Shown piece after piece: positions 1-10,862 of a stretch of 64,000 nt of DNA (positions are counted from its first letter, which is position 1; each line of letters starts with the position of its first letter). Below the pieces are notes generated by a model. That model was not told the origin of the DNA. It did not search any database and saw only the letters and a program-made list of their open reading frames with translations. The stretch is from Novosphingobium taihuense (GTDB lineage: Bacteria > Pseudomonadota > Alphaproteobacteria > Sphingomonadales > Sphingomonadaceae). Location of the stretch: positions 310,001 to 374,000 of the forward strand of contig NZ_VLKJ01000002.1 of NCBI RefSeq assembly GCF_007830315.1, given 5' to 3'. Position numbers and translations under genes: made by a program.

Positions 1-2
1 GG

Positions 3-1748
3 CAGGTTGTCCATGCGCGGGCGGGGGAGGACGGGCAGATCCACGTCGTCTCCTCGAGCCAGCACCCGAGCGAAGTGCAGCACCTTGTCGCGCTTTTGCT
101 GAACAAGCCCAGCGCCGACGTGACCGTGGAAGTGCGGCGCATGGGCGGGGCATTCGGGGGCAAGGAAAGCCAGGCCGCGCTTTTCGCCGCCGCTGCCGCG
201 CTGGTGACGCATCATACCGGGCGACCCGCCAAGTTTCGCTGTGACCGCGATGACGACATGATCGTGACCGGCAAGCGCCACGATTTCGAGGTCGATTACG
301 AGGCGGGGCATGATGACGAGGGCCGGCTGACCGCGGTCAAGCTGCGCTTCGGCGGGCGCTGCGGCGCGACGATGGACCTCTCGCCCGGCATCAACGACCG
401 CACGATGTTCCATGCCGACAACTGCTATTTCCTGCCCGATGTCGAGATCGTTTCGGAGCGGCTGAAGACCAACACGGTATCGGCCACGGCCTTTCGCGGC
501 TTTGGCGGGCCGCAGGGGATGCTGGCGATCGAGCGGGTGTGCGATCACGTGGCGGCGCGGCTGGGGCTCGATCCGCTGGAGGTGCGGGCGCGCAATCTCT
601 ACGGGCCGGAGCGCGATGTGACGCCCTACGGCATGAAGCTGGAGGACAACATCGCGCCGCAGCTGATCGCGCGGCTGCGCGAGACGTCGCGCTACGATGA
701 GCGGCGCGGTGCGATTGCCGCGTTCAATGCGGGCAGTCCGGTGCTGAAGAAGGGCATCGCGCTGACGCCCGTGAAGTTCGGGATCAGCTTTACCACCACC
801 CACCTCAACCAAGCGGGCGCGCTGGTGCATGTCTATGCCGATGGGTCGATCCAGGTGAACCATGGCGGGACCGAGATGGGGCAGGGGCTCTATATCAAGG
901 TGGCGCAGATCGTGGCCGACGTGTTCGCGGTGCCGGTGGGGCAGGTGCGGATCACCGCGACGCGGACCGACAAGGTGCCCAACACTTCGGCCACGGCGGC
1001 GTCGTCCGGGGCTGACCTCAATGGCATGGCGGCGCACCATGCGGCCATGACGATCCGCGAGCGGATGGCCGCGTTTCTTGGCGGCCTGTTCGGCGGGGAG
1101 GTCGTGTTTACGCAGGACGGCGTCATTGCTGGGGATAAGCGGATGACTTTCGCCGAGGCCGCGCGCAAGTCGCATCTCGGGCGCATATCGCTATCCTCAA
1201 CGGGGTTCTATGCCACGCCCGAGATCGCCTATGACCGTCCCTCGCACAAGGGGCGGCCGTTCTATTACTTCGCCTACGGCGCGGCGGTTTCCGAAGTCGT
1301 GGTCGATACGCTGACCGGCGAGCACAAGGTTCTCAGCGTCGACATCCTGCACGATGTGGGCCGTTCGCTGAACCCGGCGATCGATCGCGGGCAGATCGAG
1401 GGCGGGTTCGTGCAGGGGCAGGGCTGGCTGACCACCGAAGTCGTCGAATGGGACGACAAGGGCCGCCTGCTCAACCATTCGCCCGCGACCTACAAGATCC
1501 CGACCGCTGCGGACCGGCCCAAGCGGCTGCGCATCGACCTGTGGGACGGGGAGAACGTGAAGCCCACGGTGCACCGTTCAAAGGCGGTGGGCGAGCCGCC
1601 GCTGATGCTGGCCAATTCGGTGTTCTGCGCGATCAGCGCCGCGATTGCCGCGACAGCTCCGGATCGGCGCGAGCTGCCACCGCTCGATGCTCCCGCCACG
1701 CCCGAAGCGGTGCTGCGCGCGATTGCGGCGCATAAGGGGGCGGTGTGA
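3..1748 (+). CDS. xdhB: Xanthine dehydrogenase large (molybdopterin) subunit, 5' truncated by window edge
   Basis: This is the molybdenum-binding subunit of xanthine dehydrogenase, which oxidises hypoxanthine and xanthine to urate. The reading frame is open from base 3, before any ATG, and 581 residues are visible; the family runs to roughly 770, so the N-terminal part lies outside the window. Near the visible start is the typical segment SSSQHPSEVQHLVA, followed by RRMGGAFGGKESQ, the FRGFGGPQG loop near the Mo centre, and GGTEMGQGLYIK. The C-terminal VGEPPLMLA carries the catalytic glutamate. The stop overlaps the ATG of xdhC (TGATG), which suggests translational coupling. The FeS/FAD subunit gene xdhA is expected just upstream, outside the window. 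Confidence 0.95.
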   Translation, partial: QVVHARAGEDGQIHVVSSSQHPSEVQHLVALLLNKPSADVTVEVRRMGGAFGGKESQAALFAAAAALVTHHTGRPAKFRCDRDDDMIVTGKRHDFEVDYEAGHDDEGRLTAVKLRFGGRCGATMDLSPGINDRTMFHADNCYFLPDVEIVSERLKTNTVSATAFRGFGGPQGMLAIERVCDHVAARLGLDPLEVRARNLYGPERDVTPYGMKLEDNIAPQLIARLRETSRYDERRGAIAAFNAGSPVLKKGIALTPVKFGISFTTTHLNQAGALVHVYADGSIQVNHGGTEMGQGLYIKVAQIVADVFAVPVGQVRITATRTDKVPNTSATAASSGADLNGMAAHHAAMTIRERMAAFLGGLFGGEVVFTQDGVIAGDKRMTFAEAARKSHLGRISLSSTGFYATPEIAYDRPSHKGRPFYYFAYGAAVSEVVVDTLTGEHKVLSVDILHDVGRSLNPAIDRGQIEGGFVQGQGWLTTEVVEWDDKGRLLNHSPATYKIPTAADRPKRLRIDLWDGENVKPTVHRSKAVGEPPLMLANSVFCAISAAIAATAPDRRELPPLDAPATPEAVLRAIAAHKGAV

Positions 1749-2682
1749 TGGAGTGGATCGAACAGCTCCGCACATTGCCATCGCGCGGCCCCATCGCGAT
1801 GATCAGCGTGCTCGCCACCGAAGGCTCCGCGCCGCGCGGGGCGGGGACGCGGATGCTGGTCACGGCGAGCGGCGAGCATGGCACCATCGGCGGCGGGGCG
1901 CTGGAGTTTCGGGCGGTGGAGCAGGCGCGTGCCGTGCTGGCGCATCCGCCGGGGACGTGGCGGGTGCAGGACTATCCGCTGGGGCCGCTGCTGGGGCAGT
2001 GCTGCGGCGGGCGGGTGCGGCTGCTGGTGGAGCATGTCGATTCCATGGCGCTCGGCTGGCTGGGCGATGCGGCAGAAGGCCGCGTTCTGATCAGTCAGCT
2101 GAAGCCGGGCGCGGTGCAGCGGCATGTGAGCGACGGGCCTGCGGTGCCGCTTTCGGCGCGGGGGGACCGCCCGCGTGAGGGCAGCCGTCTGGCCGAGACG
2201 ATCGGGCAGGTGCGGCGTCCGCTCTATCTGTTTGGTGCAGGGCATGTGGGGCAGGCGATTGCGCGGCACGTGGGCGGGTTGCCGCTGCGGCTGGCGTGGT
2301 TCGATACGCGCCCGGTGTTCGAGACGATCGAGGGCGTGGCGGTCGTGCCTGAAAGCGGGATCACACAATGCGTGGCCGAAGCGCCGAGCGATGCCGCCCT
2401 GGTGATCCTGACGCATGACCATGCGCTGGACTATCGGTTGACCCATGCGGCGCTGACCCGCGCGCCGCTGGCCTTCATCGGTTTGATCGGATCGCAGACC
2501 AAACGCGCCCGGTTCCTCTCGCGGCTTGAGCGCGAGGGTGTGAACGCCGAGGCGCGGGCGCGGCTGACCTGCCCGATCGGCCTGCCGGGGGTGACGGGCA
2601 AGGAGCCTGACGTGATCGCGGTCGCCCTGTTGGCGCAGTTGCTGCAATTGCCGGATTTGGCGCAGGTTCAGGCCGTGGCGGC

Positions 2683-2686
<4 letters not shown>
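1748..2686 (+). CDS. xdhC: Xanthine dehydrogenase accessory protein XdhC
   Basis: XdhC binds molybdenum cofactor and helps insert the sulfurated form into XdhB; it is not part of the mature enzyme. The 312-residue product has an N-terminal XdhC/CoxI region (EGSAPRGAGTRML, GTIGGGALEF, GQCCGGRVRLL) and a C-terminal Rossmann-like region beginning LYLFGAGHVGQA. A GTG three bases earlier is in frame, but the ATG overlapping the xdhB stop is the natural start. The end overlaps the next start as ATGA, so xdhB, xdhC and the deaminases form one coupled operon. Confidence 0.93.
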
Positions 2687-4994
<2,308 letters not shown>

Positions 4995-5001
4995 GAGTTC
5001 C

Positions 5002-6096
5002 ATGCGCCGCCTCTTTGTCCTCATCGCCCTGCTCTGCGCCGCGTTCGGTGCCGCCCATGCGGCAGAGCCGCGCCGCAAGGTGATCATCGACGACGAGGGC
5101 TTTGCGCTGATGCACCTGCTGCTGCTGGAAGACCGGCAGGTGGAGGTCGTCGGGATCACTACCGTTTCGGGCAACACCTGGGCCAATCGCGCCACTGCAA
5201 TGGTGCTGCGCGGGCTGGAACTCAGTGGGCACGAGAGCGTGCCGGTGGCGCAAGGGGCGACCTTTCCGATCCTGAATTCGGAAGCGCGGACCGAGCGGTG
5301 GGAGGCGCTCTATGGCAAGCTCGTGTGGAAGGGCGCGTTCATGAAGCAGTGGGCCGAGCCGACGGTCCAGTCCACGCCAGATCATCACGGCCCGTTCGAT
5401 CCGGTTGACCTGCCCTGGGGCAATGCGAAGCTCAAACCCCTGCCCGAAGCTGCCGCGCTGTTCATGATCCGCACCGTGCGCGCCAATCCGCATCAGGTGA
5501 CGATCATGGCCTGCGGGCCGCTGACCAATCTTGCCCTGGCGCAGCGGCTGGACCCCGAGTTCGCCTCGCTGGTCAAGGAAGTGGTGGTGATGGGCGGGAG
5601 CCTCAACCCGCAGCAGGTGCTGGACAACACGTCGGCCGCGCAGTTCGCGCGCGAGTTCGTCAACACGCCGCGACGCGAGTTCAACATCCGCTTCGATCCG
5701 GAAGCGGCAAGCATGTTTGCCCATGCGCCGTGGCCCAAGGTGACCTTCGTGCCGGTCGATCCTTCCACCGCCACGCAATTGACCCCGGCGCTGGTTGAAC
5801 GGCTGGCCAAGGCGGCGCGGCCGCCGGTGGCGGCGATGATCCGCCGAATGGAACCGGGCTTTCCGATGTGGGACGAGATCGCCGCCGCCGTCTGGCTCGA
5901 TCCTTCGCTGGTCACGCGCCAGCAGCGGCTGTGGTACGATTTCGACGTCCAGTTCGGCCCCGGTTACGGTGACATGCTGACATGGTACGATGCCTATCGC
6001 CCCGGTCTGGACGAAGGGCAGGCGGACATGGTGCTGACGGTGGACGTGGCCGCCATGGAAGCGCGGTTCGCGCAAGCGCTTACCGCCAAGCCCTGA
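5002..6096 (+). CDS. Secreted nucleoside hydrolase family protein with degenerate Asp cluster
   Basis: The inosine/uridine-preferring nucleoside hydrolase family splits ribonucleosides into base and ribose. The 364-residue product starts with a Sec signal peptide (MRRLFVLIALLCAAFGAAHA), so it likely acts in the periplasm and supplies bases to the cytoplasmic deaminases encoded upstream. Family features seen are VVGITTVSGN, MACGPLTNLALA and a C-terminal WDEIAAA segment. The usual calcium-binding DxDxGxDD cluster is replaced by a shorter IDDEGFAL, about three residues missing, so activity or metal binding may differ. The start has a GGAG Shine-Dalgarno six bases upstream and lies seven bases after the adenine deaminase stop. 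It is the last gene of the purine operon. Confidence 0.82.
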   Translation: MRRLFVLIALLCAAFGAAHAAEPRRKVIIDDEGFALMHLLLLEDRQVEVVGITTVSGNTWANRATAMVLRGLELSGHESVPVAQGATFPILNSEARTERWEALYGKLVWKGAFMKQWAEPTVQSTPDHHGPFDPVDLPWGNAKLKPLPEAAALFMIRTVRANPHQVTIMACGPLTNLALAQRLDPEFASLVKEVVVMGGSLNPQQVLDNTSAAQFAREFVNTPRREFNIRFDPEAASMFAHAPWPKVTFVPVDPSTATQLTPALVERLAKAARPPVAAMIRRMEPGFPMWDEIAAAVWLDPSLVTRQQRLWYDFDVQFGPGYGDMLTWYDAYRPGLDEGQADMVLTVDVAAMEARFAQALTAKP

Positions 6097-6115
6097 CCCA
6101 TTCGCCTTCGCCTGA

Positions 6116-7066
6116 TTATTTCACCGGGTAGTCCTTTGCCTCTTCCAGCACGGGAAGCGTGACTTTGCCGGTGGCCGCCCATTCGGTGCCGCGCAGGATC
6201 AGCGTCTGCAATGGCTGGAAATGGAGCGAGACTTCATCATGCCCCAGCGTGATCGAGAAGACGCGGCCCTTGCCATAGTCGGCGGTCCAGACTTGCGGGT
6301 GATCGGCATCGATGCCCTTCATCGCCTTCAGCTTTTCGGGCGTGTAGGCGGCGGCAGGGTATTTGGGGCCGGTCAGCTTCGGGTCGTAGGCGGCGGCTGA
6401 ATCGTGAGCGGTAGCGAGGACGTGTATCTTTGCTTCCGGGTCCATCGCCATGTTGGTGTACATGTCGTCGTTGTAGGTCCACACGAACTCGCGCATTCCT
6501 GCCGTGATCGGGTGCGTGCGGTCGACGAGGTGGACGGGGAACGCACCCGGAGGCGCACGGCGGCTTGAACCAGGCTCCATCGCCGCACCGATCAGCTTCT
6601 TGTATTCGGGAATGTCGCGGCCCCAGGTAAAGCTGGAGTGGTAGGCGACGAGCCCGCCGCCCTCGCGCACGTACTGGTAGAGCGCCTTGAACGCGCTGTC
6701 CGACCAGACATGCTGGACTGGATCGGCATAGTTCCAGCGGCTGGAATAGTTGAGCAGGACCACGTCGTAGCCCTTGAGTGTTTCCAGCGTGCCGTTGTCG
6801 AAGTCCTGGGTCACGCGCACGTCGAAGCGCTTTGTGTCCTGCATCATGGTGCGCAGCATGTTGTTCACGCCGGTCCAGTCATGTTCGTAGGAATTGCGGC
6901 CCGAGATGATCAGTACTTTTAGACGGTTCTCGGCCGGGTTCACCGGAATGGCCACGCGCTGCACCGTTTCGGGCGGGCGATAGTCGATGGTGACGATGAC
7001 CTGCGCGATTGCAGGCGTGACGACACAGGCCGCAACGGCTGCGGCTAGAAGCTTCTTCACGGGCAC
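6116..7066 (-). CDS. Secreted ThuA-domain (trehalose utilisation-like) protein
   Basis: ThuA-like proteins have a class I glutamine amidotransferase-like fold and are linked to sugar catabolism, but their biochemical role is poorly defined. The 316-residue product has a signal peptide (MPVKKLLAAAVAACVVTPAIAQ). Family segments are LKVLIISGRNSYEHDW, YDVVLLNY, GGGLVAYHSSF and the late VWTADYGKGRVFSITLGHD. It follows the symporter gene by six bases and is the last gene of a three-gene minus-strand operon. The purine operon ends convergently only about 20 bases away. Confidence 0.85.
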   Translation of the reverse strand: MPVKKLLAAAVAACVVTPAIAQVIVTIDYRPPETVQRVAIPVNPAENRLKVLIISGRNSYEHDWTGVNNMLRTMMQDTKRFDVRVTQDFDNGTLETLKGYDVVLLNYSSRWNYADPVQHVWSDSAFKALYQYVREGGGLVAYHSSFTWGRDIPEYKKLIGAAMEPGSSRRAPPGAFPVHLVDRTHPITAGMREFVWTYNDDMYTNMAMDPEAKIHVLATAHDSAAAYDPKLTGPKYPAAAYTPEKLKAMKGIDADHPQVWTADYGKGRVFSITLGHDEVSLHFQPLQTLILRGTEWAATGKVTLPVLEEAKDYPVK

Positions 7067-7072
7067 TCTCCC

Positions 7073-8416
7073 TTATTCCGCGGCTGCGAGGTTTCGCGAG
7101 GCGATGTCGTTGCGGATGGTTTCGTGCATGCCGTCCATCGGCCACATCAGGACGACCACGGTCTGCAGGGCGAGCAGGACGACGGCGCTGCCGTAATAAG
7201 TCCAGCGGATTGCCTCGCGCGCAGTGTCGGTCACAGCGTCAGGGGCATAGCCTGCCGCGCCGAGCATGAACGCAAAACCCGCCGTGCCGATGGCCATCCC
7301 GACCTTGGTCGAGAGGCTGATCCCGGCCGAAAGCAGGCCCTCGCGACGGGTGCCGAACTTCCATTCATGGTAGTCCACCGTCTCGGCGATCATCGCGAAG
7401 GCGGCGGTGATGGTGATCGAGGTGGCAAGGCAGGCGGCGATGTAGAGCGTGAGGAAGGCGGCGGTGTTGCCTTGGGTGAGCGGCAGGACGGCGAAGATCA
7501 TGGCTGCCAGCGCAAGGACGAAGGCGCTGCCCTTCCTGATGCCGGTGCGGGCAAGGATTGGCGGGGCGACGAACGAGGACAGCAGCAGCATGCCCGAGAC
7601 CGCCGGAAGCATGACCGAAATCATCCACGGCTCGCGCAGCACTTCGATGGCAAAATAGGCGGTCGCGCTCATCATCAGGCCGAACCGGATGAAGTAGAGC
7701 AGGCACGAGGCGAAGACGACGAGCCAGGCCTTGTTTCGCAGCATTTCCTTGACCGCAGGGCCGATGGCGAAATCGGGCGAGGAACCGTCGTCGAAACGCT
7801 CCTTGCAGTTGCGGAAGAGCGCCAAGGTGCAGACAAAGCCAACGGCGGCAAACAGCATCGCGACGAGCTGGAAGCCCTTGTTCTGGTCCTCCCCCCCGAA
7901 CACGCCGACAAGCGGCATGACCGCCGCGGTGCCCAGCACCACCGAGATCGAGGTGCCTACCCCGCGCATGCCCGACAGCTTGAGGCGCTGCGAGGTGTCG
8001 AGCGTCATCATCGGCATGAGCGCGGTGTAGGGGATCGCCTGGACCGACATCAGGATGCCTAAGCCCTTGAACGTGACGAAGGCGTAGACCAGCTGCGCGC
8101 CATGGCTCCATGCAGGCACATGGAAGACCGCGACGGTGAGCAGCGCATAGGGCAGCGCCGTGAACAGGAAGTATCCGCGCGTGCGGCCCCAGCGGCTGCG
8201 CGTCTTGTCCACGGCAATGCCCACGACCGGGTCGATGATCGCATCGAGCAGGCGCGCGATCAGGAACACCGTCCCCACCCCCGCCGCCGGCATGCCGACG
8301 ACGTTGGTGTAGTAGAACAGCAGGAACCCGCTCGCCATGTTGTAGGCAAGGCTGGTGCCCATGTCGCCCAGGCCATAGCTCAGGCGTTCGGCGAAGCTCA
8401 GTTTTGTTTGTGCCAC
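7073..8416 (-). CDS. GPH-family sugar:cation symporter (MFS)
   Basis: This is a 447-residue, 12-helix carrier of the glycoside-pentoside-hexuronide:cation symporter family (MelB/XynB-like). It starts LSYGLGDMGTSLAYNM and has the early FLIARLLDAIIDPVVGIAVD followed by a basic SRWGRTRGYF loop, both typical of this family. It probably moves a sugar or glycoside across the inner membrane with a cation; the substrate cannot be read from the sequence. It sits between the isomerase gene (31 bases upstream) and the ThuA gene (6 bases downstream), all on the minus strand. Confidence 0.88.
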   Translation of the reverse strand: MAQTKLSFAERLSYGLGDMGTSLAYNMASGFLLFYYTNVVGMPAAGVGTVFLIARLLDAIIDPVVGIAVDKTRSRWGRTRGYFLFTALPYALLTVAVFHVPAWSHGAQLVYAFVTFKGLGILMSVQAIPYTALMPMMTLDTSQRLKLSGMRGVGTSISVVLGTAAVMPLVGVFGGEDQNKGFQLVAMLFAAVGFVCTLALFRNCKERFDDGSSPDFAIGPAVKEMLRNKAWLVVFASCLLYFIRFGLMMSATAYFAIEVLREPWMISVMLPAVSGMLLLSSFVAPPILARTGIRKGSAFVLALAAMIFAVLPLTQGNTAAFLTLYIAACLATSITITAAFAMIAETVDYHEWKFGTRREGLLSAGISLSTKVGMAIGTAGFAFMLGAAGYAPDAVTDTAREAIRWTYYGSAVVLLALQTVVVLMWPMDGMHETIRNDIASRNLAAAE

Positions 8417-8447
8417 TTGTCCTCTCCCGGATCGCGGCGTTCCTTGT

Positions 8448-9221
8448 TTAGCAGCCCAGCGTTTTGCGGGTCAGCGCGAGGGATTGGTCCATTGGCAGGG
8501 TGGGGAAGTATTCCATGCCGATGCTGCCGGAATAGCCGAGTCCGGCAAGCGTGCTCATGACATGGCCCCAGTCGACCGTGCCGGTGCCCGGCTCGTTGCG
8601 GTCTTCCATGTCGGCCACCTGCACGTGTGCAACGAGATGGATTCGATCCTTCAAGACTTCAGCGATGTCCTCGCCCATCACGGCGCTGTGCCAGACGTCG
8701 TAGAGCAGGCGCAGGTTGGGGCTGCCGACGGCTTCGATCAGGTCCAGCCCGAGCGTGGTGCTGACCAGGTACATCGCCGCGAACAGGCGAGTGTTGAGCG
8801 GTTCGAGCAGCAGCGTGACGCCTGCCGCCTCGGCAAGGGTGGCAGCTTCCTTCAGGGCGGCGACGGCGTTGGCGAAGTGGTCTTCCTCGCTCATGCCTTC
8901 GACCTTGAAGCCCGAGGCGACGATCAGCGGCGGCTTGCCAAGCGGTGCGGTGGCTTCGATGGTTTCGGCCACAGCCTTGACCATCTCGGCACGCTCTGCC
9001 GGGTCGACGATCGAGCGGCGCGGATCGACGCAGATGCCGGTGAGCTTCACCCCGGTCTCGGAAAGGGCGCCGCCGATGGCCTCGACCGGCTTGTCGCGCC
9101 AGAGGTGGAATTCGACCAGATCAAAGCCGCCGGCCCTGGCGGCGCGCACGCGCTCGGCCAGGTCGCCAGCTTCGGCGAATTGCCATTCGATACAGGATGA
9201 AAGTGGATAAGCAGCAGGCAC
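8448..9221 (-). CDS. Sugar phosphate isomerase/epimerase (AP endonuclease-2-type TIM barrel)
   Basis: The protein is a TIM-barrel of the sugar phosphate isomerase/epimerase or hydroxypyruvate isomerase type, with AGGFDLVEFHLW, LLLEPLN, LLYDVWHSAVMGE, VAHVQVADMEDR and IGMEYFP. The acidic and histidine residues at these strand ends are the usual metal-binding set. The open frame extends to 9332, but those extra residues look non-coding. A GTG at 9221 with GGGAGA six bases upstream gives a 257-residue protein that begins where the family begins, so this start was chosen. It is the first gene of the operon with the symporter and ThuA genes. Confidence 0.8.
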   Translation of the reverse strand: MPAAYPLSSCIEWQFAEAGDLAERVRAARAGGFDLVEFHLWRDKPVEAIGGALSETGVKLTGICVDPRRSIVDPAERAEMVKAVAETIEATAPLGKPPLIVASGFKVEGMSEEDHFANAVAALKEAATLAEAAGVTLLLEPLNTRLFAAMYLVSTTLGLDLIEAVGSPNLRLLYDVWHSAVMGEDIAEVLKDRIHLVAHVQVADMEDRNEPGTGTVDWGHVMSTLAGLGYSGSIGMEYFPTLPMDQSLALTRKTLGC

Positions 9222-9481
9222 GTCGATCTCCCAATCGGCGGCCCCGCACCCCAGAACGGGCGCGTTTGCCTGGCGGCAAAGGGCCGCTACTTTATTGGAA
9301 TATACATTCTCATTCTTCGCAACGAAGGTCAATAGGCCGCCGACGCAATTCCTATCTCAAGGGGGCAAGGTCTGGCACGCGTCTGACGAAATGCAGATTT
9401 CTAGGTAATCACCCGCTTCCTCTGTAAGGAGCGGGTGAATCGCAACACTCGCGCGCAAAGCGAAAGGCGCCACTCGAAGTC
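9222..9481. promoter_or_regulatory. Divergent promoter region, sugar operon / rsgA
   Basis: This 260-base gap separates the minus-strand sugar operon from rsgA. It contains TTTGCC-N4-GGCAAA (9265-9280), an imperfect palindrome GAATATACATTC (9298-9309) in an AT-rich stretch suited to a minus-strand promoter, and a hairpin with 9-base arms TCACCCGCT/AGCGGGTGA (9409-9417 and 9430-9438) just before rsgA. The two small palindromes could be operators for a sugar-responsive regulator, but none is encoded next to them. No gene is supported here. Confidence 0.45.
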
Positions 9482-10543
9482 ATGACGTCACACGCTTCCC
9501 GATTGGACGAACTGGGCTGGAGGTCCTTCTTCAGCGCGCAGTTGTCCGACGCGGAGGTGGCGCAGTGCGTCCCCGTGCGGGTCATGGCGGTGCATCGCGG
9601 ATTCATTGCCGTGGCGGGCGATGGCGTTGAAACGCTGATGCCCTCGCAGATTCCGGGGGCGGATGGCGAGGAAGACCGGCCTGCAGCGGGCGACTGGCTG
9701 CTGCTCGCGCGGGAAAGCCATGAGCCGGTGAGGCTGCTGCGCCGTGCCAACCTGTTCAAGCGGCTGGCGGCGGGGGTTCGGCAGAGGCTGCAGGTGATCG
9801 CGGCCAATGTCGACACGTTGTTCGTGGTCGCCTCGTGCAACGACGATTTCAACATCGCGCGGCTTGAGCGTTATCTGGTGCTGGCCCGCGACGTTGACGT
9901 GACGCCTGTTGTCGTCCTGACCAAGACCGACCTTGTGGACGCGTGGGAGCCCTTTGCCGAAGCGGCGCGGGCACTTCAGCCCGATCTGATCGTGCAGGCC
10001 GTCAACGCGCGCGATCCGCAAAGCGTGGCGGCATTGGCGAAGTGGTGCGGACCGGGGCAGACGGTTGCGTTTCTGGGCTCGTCCGGCGTCGGCAAATCGA
10101 CCCTGATCAATACGCTCAGAGGCTCGGACACGCTTGCCACGGGCGCGATCCGCGAGGACGATGGCAAGGGGCGGCATACGACGACGGCGCGCGAGATGCA
10201 TCGGCTTGAAGGCGGCGGCTGGCTGCTCGATACGCCCGGCATGCGCGAATTGCAGCTTTCCGAGGTGGCATCGGGCATTGCCGAGGTGTTCGACGATATC
10301 GTCAGCCTTGCGCAGGAATGCAGGTTCTCGAACTGCACGCATGAAGCCGAGCCGGGGTGCCGGATCGTGGAGGCAATCGATGGTGGATCGCTCGATCCGG
10401 CGCGGCTCGCGCGCTGGCGCAAGCTCGCCACCGAAGAAGCGGCCAATTCGGCAAGCAACACTACCCGCAAGGCGCGCATTGCTGGCCGGGTCAGCGCAGC
10501 GCCGCAGCCCTCAAACAGAAACGGGCGGCGTCCGCGGCGATAA
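9482..10543 (+). CDS. rsgA: Ribosome small subunit-dependent GTPase A
   Basis: RsgA (YjeQ) is a circularly permuted GTPase that checks late 30S ribosome subunit maturation. The 353-residue product shows an N-terminal OB-fold region, then the permuted order of G motifs: VLTKTD (G4), GSSGVGKSTLIN (G1), and DTPGMRE (G3). The C-terminal zinc motif is CRFSNCTHEAEPGC. The C-terminus is basic, which suits rRNA binding. It is a housekeeping gene standing apart from the catabolic operons around it; the Shine-Dalgarno is weak (CGAAG). Confidence 0.95.
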   Translation: MTSHASRLDELGWRSFFSAQLSDAEVAQCVPVRVMAVHRGFIAVAGDGVETLMPSQIPGADGEEDRPAAGDWLLLARESHEPVRLLRRANLFKRLAAGVRQRLQVIAANVDTLFVVASCNDDFNIARLERYLVLARDVDVTPVVVLTKTDLVDAWEPFAEAARALQPDLIVQAVNARDPQSVAALAKWCGPGQTVAFLGSSGVGKSTLINTLRGSDTLATGAIREDDGKGRHTTTAREMHRLEGGGWLLDTPGMRELQLSEVASGIAEVFDDIVSLAQECRFSNCTHEAEPGCRIVEAIDGGSLDPARLARWRKLATEEAANSASNTTRKARIAGRVSAAPQPSNRNGRRPRR

Positions 10544-10578
10544 CGTCATGGGCTGCGCGCGCGATTATTGGAGATATC

Positions 10579-10731
10579 ATGGCCGACTTGTACCTGCGTG
10601 CGCTCGAATCCGAACGCAAGAGTCTCTGGGCGATGTGCCGGCTCAAGGGGCTTTCCAAGGACACGCCCGAGCGCCGCCGCATTGCCGAACTGGATGATCT
10701 GATCGGGACGCACAAGGCCAGGAAGGCCTGA
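10579..10731 (+). CDS. Small hypothetical protein (50 residues)
   Basis: This short ORF starts at an ATG preceded by GGAGATATC, a good Shine-Dalgarno at the right distance, 35 bases after rsgA. The product is highly charged and probably helical (MADLYLRALESERKSLWAM..., ending HKARKA), with no signal peptide or known motif that I recognise. Position suggests co-transcription with rsgA. The function is unknown; it could be a spurious ORF, but the ribosome binding site and composition favour a real gene. Confidence 0.5.
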   Translation: MADLYLRALESERKSLWAMCRLKGLSKDTPERRRIAELDDLIGTHKARKA

Positions 10732-10765
10732 GACCGCGTGCGGCCATACACGGCTAGCCGCATCT

Positions 10766-10783
10766 GTACCCCCCGAAGGGTAC
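10766..10783. promoter_or_regulatory. Palindrome GTACCC-N6-GGGTAC upstream of the deiminase gene
   Basis: A perfect 6-base-arm inverted repeat about 80 bases before the deiminase start. A closely similar element (TACCC-N5-GGGTA within GTACCCTTTCAGGGTAG) lies at 18610-18626 in the divergent aminotransferase/carbamoylase promoter. The shared form suggests one regulator, perhaps the LuxR-type protein encoded at 16170-17033 between them. This is inferred from sequence similarity alone. Confidence 0.55.
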
Positions 10784-10862
10784 TCGCTATTCGATTGCCT
10801 GTGCCTAAACCTCCCGCCGCACCATGAGGCCCTTACGGTGCCTGCTGCAAACGGGAAGCACG

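Noticed and set aside
1490..2647. 385-residue minus-strand ORF across xdhB/xdhC
   Set aside because: Composition is a His/Arg/Pro-rich shadow typical of GC-rich antisense frames, and both xdhB and xdhC are clear on the other strand.
7124..8062. 312-residue plus-strand ORF
   Set aside because: Antisense of the GPH symporter; highly charged, low-complexity composition.
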